The notes beneath the pieces are model-generated. The model saw only the letters and a program-made list of their open reading frames with translations, was not told where the DNA came from and did no database searches. From assembly GCF_000423765.1 (NCBI RefSeq), contig NZ_AUIP01000011.1, positions 51,085 to 102,340 of the forward strand: 51,256 bases of DNA, written 5' to 3'. Numbering within the stretch: position 1 is the first letter of the stretch; each line of letters starts with the position of its first letter. Source of the stretch: Streptococcus porci DSM 23759. GTDB taxonomy: Bacteria > Bacillota > Bacilli > Lactobacillales > Streptococcaceae. This document shows positions 46,291-51,256 of this stretch, one piece after another. The position numbers were made by a program, and so were the translations under genes.

Positions 46291-46908
46291 ATGGGGTGGT
46301 GGAAAAAATCCATTGATATTGTTAAGGAATTAGACCCTGCAGCACGTTCGACTGTGGAGGTCTTGCTAACCTATCCGGGTCTCAAAGCCTTAGCGGCGCA
46401 CCGCTTATCTCACTGGCTTTGGCAAAAGGGTTTCAAATTGTTGGCTCGCATGCATAGTCAGTTTTGGCGTTTTTGGACCAATATTGAGATTCATCCTGGG
46501 GCCGAGATTGCTCCTGGGGTGTTCATTGACCACGGGGCTGGTCTGGTGATTGGAGAGACAGCTGTGATAGAAGAAGGAGTTATGCTCTACCATGGGGTCA
46601 CTCTTGGTGGTACGGGAAAAGATGTCGGCAAACGTCACCCAACAGTACGTAGGGGGGCTCTGGTCTCAGCCCACGCTCAGGTCATTGGTCCTATTGAAAT
46701 TGGTGAGAATGCCAAGGTAGGGGCAGCTGCCGTTGTTCTTGCAGATGTGCCAGCCGATGTGACTGTTGTCGGTATGCCTGCCAAAATTGTTCGCGTTCAT
46801 GGCAAAAAAGACGACCAAGTTATTCATGATTTGGAAGATCACCGCGAACATTATCTGCGGAAGTTAGAAGATTTACGTGAGGCCAGTCATCGGTCGTCGC
46901 ATCTATAG
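46291..46908 (+). CDS. cysE: Serine O-acetyltransferase
   Basis: CysE acetylates serine with acetyl-CoA to give O-acetylserine, the precursor of cysteine. The N-terminal helical domain and the left-handed beta-helix (IHPGAEIAPGVFIDHGAGLV, VTLGGTGKDVGKRHPTV, GAAAVVLADVP) are complete. ATG 46291 gives 205 aa and has GGAGGTG 4 bases upstream; an in-frame GTG at 46285 is part of that site. No sulfhydrylase (cysK) is in the window. The neighbouring serCAB locus at the left supplies the substrate. Confidence 0.95.
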   Translation: MGWWKKSIDIVKELDPAARSTVEVLLTYPGLKALAAHRLSHWLWQKGFKLLARMHSQFWRFWTNIEIHPGAEIAPGVFIDHGAGLVIGETAVIEEGVMLYHGVTLGGTGKDVGKRHPTVRRGALVSAHAQVIGPIEIGENAKVGAAAVVLADVPADVTVVGMPAKIVRVHGKKDDQVIHDLEDHREHYLRKLEDLREASHRSSHL

Positions 46909-46915
46909 CAGTGAG

Positions 46916-46950
46916 AGTCAGTCTGAAAAATTATCAGATTGACTTTTCTT
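46916..46950 (+). terminator. cysE terminator
   Basis: AGTCAGTCTGA/TCAGATTGACT stem (one wobble) followed by TTTCTTT. A TATAAT at 46966-46971 then starts the phosphorylase unit. Confidence 0.75.
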
Positions 46951-46998
46951 TCTCTCTATTTTTGTTATAATAGTTGAAATACTTTTGAGGAGGTGCTT

Positions 46999-47775
46999 AT
47001 GCTATTAACCGAATTTGAACCTGCCCGTGCAGTTATTAATCCTGAAGATATTTTTGCGGTAAAGGGGGAAATGGAGGCAGAAGAAGTCTGTGACACCATC
47101 ATTATGCCCTTTTCTGAATCACTTTTTGAAATGGTCAAGGAGCTGGACGGTATCTCTTATGGTGGTTACAAATCCAATATCAATGGTAAACAGCCTTGGT
47201 ACATCTACGACAGGGAGGATCATAAGGTAGCAGTGATGAAAGCTCTTCTGGGAGGACCTGCTTTAGTTGGAACCTTGGAAGAACTCAAAGTAGCTGGTTT
47301 TAAAAACTTCATCATTTTCGGAACCTGCGGGGTTTTAGATGGTAATTTGGAGAGCAATAAATTGATTGTGCCGACCTCAAGCCTGCGTGATGAGGGGATG
47401 TCCTATCACTACGCGCCAGCTTCTGATGAGATTGGTTATTCTAAGGAACATCTAGCTCATTTTACGGGACTTCTGGACAAGCTGGGCATTCATCACGTTT
47501 CGTGCAAGGCATGGACGACTGACGCTTTTTATCGGGAAACACCAGATAAGGTGGCACGGCGAAAAGCAGCAGGAGCTCAGGTTGTGGACATGGAATGGTC
47601 ATCGGTTGCCGCTTGGGCACAATTTAGAGATGCCAGCGTTTACCACTTTTTCTACACTTCGGATTTTGTTGATCATGAAGGTGGCTGGGATGTTCGCGAA
47701 GGTCATGAAGAGGAAGACTTGCTCCGCTTTTTTGACATTGCTCTGAAGATTGCAGTGGAACTGGATAAAGTCTAA
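46999..47775 (+). CDS. Nucleoside phosphorylase family protein (paralog 1)
   Basis: The 258-aa protein of the PNP/UDP phosphorylase superfamily cleaves nucleosides with phosphate to a base and ribose-1-phosphate. It has the phosphate-loop region IIFGTCGVLDGNLESNKLIV and SLRDEGMSYHYAPASDEI. The family motif appears as VVDMEWSSVAAWAQ: the usual small residue after DME is Trp here, while the paralog has Ala. ATG 46999 follows GAGGAGG; a GTG two codons upstream is part of that site. It is paired with a close paralog 18 bp downstream. Substrate preference (uridine versus purine) cannot be read. Confidence 0.85.
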   Translation: MLLTEFEPARAVINPEDIFAVKGEMEAEEVCDTIIMPFSESLFEMVKELDGISYGGYKSNINGKQPWYIYDREDHKVAVMKALLGGPALVGTLEELKVAGFKNFIIFGTCGVLDGNLESNKLIVPTSSLRDEGMSYHYAPASDEIGYSKEHLAHFTGLLDKLGIHHVSCKAWTTDAFYRETPDKVARRKAAGAQVVDMEWSSVAAWAQFRDASVYHFFYTSDFVDHEGGWDVREGHEEEDLLRFFDIALKIAVELDKV

Positions 47776-47793
47776 ATTATGAGGAGGTGCTTT

Positions 47794-48555
47794 ATGCTAT
47801 TAACGGAATTTGAACCAGGACGAGCGGTTATTGAGCCTGAATTAAAAAAGGTGGAATCAGGCTTGTTTGAGGTGTGTGACACGCTTATTTATTCTTTTAA
47901 TGGCAAGATTGTTGATACGGTAAGTCAGATGGAGCATGTTCGCCAAGGTGGCTACATTTCAGACCTTAATGGCAAACATCCTTGGTATATCTACGAAAAA
48001 GATGGATTGAAAGTTGCTGTCATGATGGCTATTATTGGTGCAGCCTCTGCGGTGGGCAATCTTGAGGAGCTAAGGGCAGACGGTTTCAAAAACATTATCG
48101 TTCTTGGCTCCTGTGGGGTTTTGGATAAGAGAATAGAGGCGGATAAGATTCTCATTCCAAGCGTAGCTCTACGTGATGAGGGGACAAGTTACCACTACGC
48201 CCCAGCTAGCGATGAAATCTCTTATAATGAAGCTCTGCTATTGACCATGGAAAAGGCTTTTAATAATGCTGGAATAGAGTATGTCAGAACCAAGACTTGG
48301 ACAACTGATGCCTTTTTCCGAGAAACAGCTGATAAAGTTAAACGTCGTATGGCAGTTGGTGCAGAGGTCGTTGATATGGAAGCTTCAGCTCTCATGGCAT
48401 GGGCACAATTTCGACAGGCCAATGTTTATCAATTTTTTTACACGGCTGATTACGTTGACCACCATAACGAAGAATGGGATAAGCGACATGAGGAGCGCAC
48501 AACCGATGTCATGACATTTTTCGAGGTGGCATTAGTAATTGCAAAGGAATTATAA
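47794..48555 (+). CDS. Nucleoside phosphorylase family protein (paralog 2)
   Basis: The 253-aa paralog of the upstream gene has the same opening MLLTEFEP, the same ribosome binding site block GAGGAGGTGCTT, and shared LRDEG(M/T)SYHYAPASDEI and KTWTTDAFFRETADKVKRR segments. The motif VVDMEASALMAWAQ is canonical for PNP/UDP phosphorylases. It arose by tandem duplication and has diverged, so a different substrate is likely. ATG 47794 is chosen for spacing to GGAGG; an ATG at 47779 lies upstream of that site. It probably shares one transcript with paralog 1. Confidence 0.85.
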   Translation: MLLTEFEPGRAVIEPELKKVESGLFEVCDTLIYSFNGKIVDTVSQMEHVRQGGYISDLNGKHPWYIYEKDGLKVAVMMAIIGAASAVGNLEELRADGFKNIIVLGSCGVLDKRIEADKILIPSVALRDEGTSYHYAPASDEISYNEALLLTMEKAFNNAGIEYVRTKTWTTDAFFRETADKVKRRMAVGAEVVDMEASALMAWAQFRQANVYQFFYTADYVDHHNEEWDKRHEERTTDVMTFFEVALVIAKEL

Positions 48556-48608
48556 TCTAGCTTGCTGAAAAAGGTCGGTGCTTAGTGAAAAATTTGAAAG
48601 GAGTTTCA

Positions 48609-49091
48609 TTGGTAGCTCGATATTTCTATGCTTGCATGACTTTAGATGACCATTTAGCAGAGAGTCGGCATATGATTGATTGGTGTCTCAGCACGAGTGA
48701 CGAAGATTTTATGACCAGATGACGGTTACTATAGTGGGGAAGTGTACTTTTGAGGCGATTCAAATTTGCCTGATGCGGTAACTTTAAAGACAAGACGGTA
48801 GACTTTGTGTTTATCCAGCAAGACAAGCACCCATTGAACCATTATCACCCTATCGTGACAAATGTTGTGGACTTTGTACGGCAGGTGGCTACAACTATTA
48901 TAGGTGGTAATCCTTTCGTGGCACCACTTTTAGGTGAAAATCTAGTTGATGTTCTGATTATCCATGATGTCTCACTCTTTACTCAGAAAGAAGCCTTGCA
49001 TTTTTATCGGTTAGAACAGCTAAGGCGGTTTAACTCTTTTGCGGAGATAATCTATGATAAAAATGAGAGAATTAGCCTAAAGGATTATTAA
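48609..49091 (+). pseudogene. RibD/DHFR-like reductase, decayed
   Basis: AAAGGAG at 48597-48603 precedes TTG 48609, which reads LVARYFYACMTLDDHLAESR and MIDWCLSTSDEDF before a stop near 48720. Another frame resumes TVTIVGKCTFEAIQ. A third (48807-49091) reads IQQDKHPLNHYHPIVTN, TTIIGGNPFVAPLLGENLVD and VLIIHDVSLF. In order these match the start, the middle and the GG.-L...LVDEL end of the bacterial RibD C-terminal/DHFR-like reductase family. At least two frame changes and some loss of sequence are needed to join them, so the gene is dead. It fills the 610-bp gap before cysS. Confidence 0.7.
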
Positions 49092-49128
49092 GGAAGGTCG
49101 GCTCCATCTCCTATGGGGCTGATTTATG

Positions 49129-49134
49129 TTATAA
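49129..49134 (+). promoter_or_regulatory. cysS promoter -10
   Basis: An extended -10 TGtTATAAT lies about 32 bases before cysS. The leader is too short for a T-box. Confidence 0.5.
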
Positions 49135-49165
49135 TGGAAATCAAGATCACCAGAAAGAGAGTGCT

Positions 49166-50512
49166 ATGACAATTAAAATTTATGATACCATGACCCGCAG
49201 TCTGCGTGAATTTGTACCGATTCATGATAATACGGTCAATATGTATGTCTGCGGACCAACGGTTTATAACTATATTCACATTGGGAATGCCCGTAGCGTC
49301 GTGGCTTTTGACACCATTCGCCGCTACTTTGAATACCGGGGCTACAAGGTGAATTATATTTCCAATTTTACAGATGTTGACGATAAAATCATCAAAGGTG
49401 CGGCTGAAGCTGGCATGGACACCAAGTCTTTCTCAGACAAGTTCATTGCAGCTTTTATGGAAGATGTTAAGCAGCTTGGTGTCAAGCCTGCAACTAAAAA
49501 TCCACGTGTTATTGATTATATGGATGAAATCATTGATTTTGTGCAGGTTTTGGTGGACAAAGGCTTCGCTTATGAAGCAGACGGTGATGTTTATTTCCGT
49601 GTGGCTAAGTCCAGCAATTATGCCAAGTTAGCCAATAAAACTCTAGCCGATCTTGAAGTGGGTGCTAGCGGTCGTGTGGACGGCGAAGGCGACATCAAGG
49701 AAAATCCGCTTGATTTTGCTCTCTGGAAATCTGCTAAGTCAGGCGAAGTCTCTTGGTCAAGTCCTTGGGGTCAAGGACGTCCTGGCTGGCATATTGAATG
49801 TTCGGTTATGGCGACGGAAATCCTCGGTGATACCATTGACATTCACGGTGGTGGAGCAGACTTGGAATTTCCACACCACACCAATGAAATTGCACAGTCG
49901 GAAGCCAAGACAGGCAAGACTTTTGCCAATTACTGGATGCACAACGGTTTCGTCAATGTGGACAATGAAAAAATGTCCAAGTCCCTTGGAAACTTCGTGA
50001 CTGTTCACGATATGCTGAAAACTGTTGACGGGCAAGTGCTTCGTTTCTTCCTAGCCACTCAACAATACCGCAAGCCAGTGAATTTTACGGAAAAAGCGGT
50101 GCACGATGCAGAAGTCAATCTCAAGTATTTGAAAAATACCTATACCTTACCAGTGGGAGAAGTTGCTGACGCTGACCAACTGGCTCGGTTTGTCGCTGAC
50201 TTTGAGGCGGCTATGGATGATGATTTCAATACCGCTAACGGTATCACAGTCATTTTTGATCTAGCCAAGTGGATTAATTCTGGCAACTATAATCAGACCG
50301 TTAAGGACACCTTTGCCAAACTTTTAGCCGTCTTTGGTATTGTCTTTGAAGAGGAAGTGCTAGACGCAGATATTGAAGCCTTGATTGAAGAACGTCAGCT
50401 AGCTAGAGCCGCGCGTGATTTTGCAACCGCAGATGCTATTCGTGACCAATTAGCTGCGCAAGGCATCAAGCTTCTTGATACCAAGGATGGTGTGAGGTGG
50501 ACACGTGACTAA
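49166..50512 (+). CDS. cysS: Cysteinyl-tRNA synthetase
   Basis: CysS charges tRNA-Cys. The HIGH-type motif is in MYVCGPTVYNYIHIGNARS with the first zinc Cys. The other zinc ligands are in WHIECSVMA and the GGGADLEFPHHTNEIAQSEA segment, and the KMSKS motif is KMSKSLGN. The C-terminal DALR and anticodon domains are present. Its length, 448 aa, is normal. GAAAGAG precedes the ATG. mrnC overlaps its end by 8 bp. The cysE-(phosphorylases)-cysS-mrnC arrangement is a variation of the common Firmicute cysE-cysS-mrnC cluster. Confidence 0.97.
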   Translation: MTIKIYDTMTRSLREFVPIHDNTVNMYVCGPTVYNYIHIGNARSVVAFDTIRRYFEYRGYKVNYISNFTDVDDKIIKGAAEAGMDTKSFSDKFIAAFMEDVKQLGVKPATKNPRVIDYMDEIIDFVQVLVDKGFAYEADGDVYFRVAKSSNYAKLANKTLADLEVGASGRVDGEGDIKENPLDFALWKSAKSGEVSWSSPWGQGRPGWHIECSVMATEILGDTIDIHGGGADLEFPHHTNEIAQSEAKTGKTFANYWMHNGFVNVDNEKMSKSLGNFVTVHDMLKTVDGQVLRFFLATQQYRKPVNFTEKAVHDAEVNLKYLKNTYTLPVGEVADADQLARFVADFEAAMDDDFNTANGITVIFDLAKWINSGNYNQTVKDTFAKLLAVFGIVFEEEVLDADIEALIEERQLARAARDFATADAIRDQLAAQGIKLLDTKDGVRWTRD

Positions 50513-50903
50513 GGTGGTTGATGTTAATTTGATTAATGGAATTGCCCTTGCCTTTGAAGGTGATGCTATTTATTCCACTTATATTCGTAAATACTTGATT
50601 TTTCAGGGACTGACCAAGCCCAACCAGCTGCACCGCAAAGCGACGCATTATGTATCTGCTAAGGCGCAGGCTATGCTCATCTCTAAAATGTTAGAAGCGC
50701 AGCTATTGACCGAAAAAGAAGAAGATATTTACCGTCGCGGTCGTAATGCCAACAGCCATACCAAGGCTAAAAATACTGATGTCGTCACCTACAAGATGTC
50801 AACGGGCTTTGAGGCGGTCATGGGCTATCTTCACATGACTAATCAAGTTGAGCGCTTAGAAGAGTTGATTGATTGGTGTATTGAGGTAGTCGAGAATAGT
50901 TAA
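50505..50903 (+). CDS. mrnC: Mini-ribonuclease III
   Basis: Mini-III trims 23S rRNA precursors. It has the RNase III catalytic domain (LAFEGDAIYSTYIR with the catalytic Asp; KATHYVSAKAQA; EEDIYRRGRNANSHTKAK) but no double-stranded RNA-binding domain, giving 132 aa, the family size. The GTG start at 50505 overlaps cysS by 8 bp and has GAGGTGG upstream. It is the last gene of the cysS operon. Confidence 0.95.
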   Translation: MTKVVDVNLINGIALAFEGDAIYSTYIRKYLIFQGLTKPNQLHRKATHYVSAKAQAMLISKMLEAQLLTEKEEDIYRRGRNANSHTKAKNTDVVTYKMSTGFEAVMGYLHMTNQVERLEELIDWCIEVVENS

Positions 50904-50904
50904 A

Positions 50905-50927
50905 AACAGTTTTCATCGAAAACTGTT
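50905..50927 (+). terminator. cysS-mrnC terminator-like hairpin
   Basis: A perfect 10-bp stem AACAGTTTTC/GAAAACTGTT with ATC loop directly after the mrnC stop. The following sequence is not T-rich. Confidence 0.55.
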
Positions 50928-50942
50928 CAGACTGAAGACAAA

Positions 50943-50974
50943 GTCCTTAGAATTGATTTTCTAAGGGCTTTTCT
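50943..50974 (+). terminator. Rho-independent terminator before the IS1182-like element
   Basis: CCTTAGAA/TTCTAAGG core stem extended by flanking pairs, followed by CTTTTCTT. It may belong to mrnC or to the left end of the insertion element. Confidence 0.65.
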
Positions 50975-51023
50975 TCGTATTTAGGAGTATAATATAAGAA
51001 AAAGGACTTATGAGGTTCTCCTA

Positions 51024-51256
51024 TGCTACACAAAGAAAAACCTGACTATAACCGCAATCAGTACGGTTTCTATACCCTTGACCAGCTTGTGCCTGCAGAT
51101 CATTTCCTGCGCCAAGTGGAAGCTGTGATTGACTTCGACTTCATTTATGACCTAGTAGAAGATACCTATTCGTCTGATAATGGTCGTCCTAGTCTTGACC
51201 CTGTCATGTTAGTTAAAATTCCTCTGATTCAGTGCTTTTATGGTATTCGTTCCATG
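51024..51256 (+). mobile_element. IS1182-family transposase, N-terminal part (runs off the window)
   Basis: ATG 51024 opens MLHKEKPDYNRNQYGFYTLD, continuing QLVPADHFLRQVEAVIDFDF and RPSLDPVMLVKIPLIQCFYG to the edge. This is the typical N-terminal domain of IS1182-type (DUF772-containing) transposases, by pattern. GAGG lies upstream and a TATAAT is at about 50991. The frame is intact as far as seen. The left inverted repeat was not identified with confidence; candidates are the hairpins at 50905-50974. Confidence 0.75.

Noticed and set aside
48807..49091. Separate 94-aa gene before cysS
   Set aside because: It is the C-terminal piece of the decayed RibD/DHFR-like gene.
49092..49165. T-box upstream of cysS
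   Set aside because: The promoter -10 lies only about 32 bases from the start codon.

Overview
The window looks like a chromosomal segment of a low-GC Gram-positive coccus of the genus Streptococcus, most likely the salivarius/thermophilus/vestibularis group. This rests on how closely RpoB, RpoC, Pgi, ClpC, CtsR and PurA resemble streptococcal proteins from memory, on strong AGGAGG-type ribosome binding sites, on TATAAT promoters with extended -10 TGn motifs, and on streptococcal families such as DUF1033, PfoR-like IIC and Rgg. No database search was possible, so the species is an inference. No rRNA, tRNA or CRISPR array was seen.

Layout. 1-1120: a truncated IS30-family transposase fused to a broken class C (pilus) sortase. 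1468-4381 (-): serCAB serine operon. 4685-9482 (+): a PsiE-like membrane protein, pgi, a lipoprotein behind an (AT)8 promoter spacer, and the acetyl-DAP lysine genes (dapH plus deacetylase). 9562-10899 (-): MATE exporter, then about 620 bp with no convincing gene. 11525-12734 (+): 5-formyl-THF cyclo-ligase and rhomboid protease. tyrS (-) is divergent from pbp1b (+). rpoB-rpoC follow with a structured leader and an intergenic hairpin, then DUF1033 and ctsR-clpC (+). 28014-32772 (-): a lipoprotein, dusB-hslO, and the XpaC/TelA pair. 32931-35436 (+): three tandem paralogous membrane-anchored proteins, the middle one broken by two homopolymer frameshifts. 35624-38027 (+): an AT-rich pair of glycosyltransferases that probably decorate a wall polymer. 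38146-40296: an Rgg-family regulator, a divergent tiny peptide ORF and a membrane-anchored protein, bounded by a 15-bp direct repeat. Then PfoR-like IIC (-), purA (+), pnp-sseB-like, cysE, two tandem nucleoside phosphorylase paralogs, a decayed RibD/DHFR-like gene, cysS-mrnC, and the start of an IS1182-family transposase at the right edge.

How it fits together. Much of the window is housekeeping: transcription (rpoBC), translation (tyrS, cysS, dusB), RNA processing (pnp, mrnC), wall synthesis (pbp1b), protein quality control (ctsR-clpC, hslO) and amino-acid or nucleotide supply (serCAB, dapH, cysE, purA). Both the serC and dapH promoters carry a near-consensus CodY box between -35 and -10, which suggests joint nutrient control. 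SerCAB supplies serine to CysE, which makes O-acetylserine.

The accessory interest is concentrated at 32.9-40.3 kb. It holds a three-paralog family with homopolymer tracts, a wall-decoration gene pair behind two competing hairpins, and a compact Rgg-peptide-effector module that may be an uncharacterised quorum-sensing unit. Both window edges are IS-derived.
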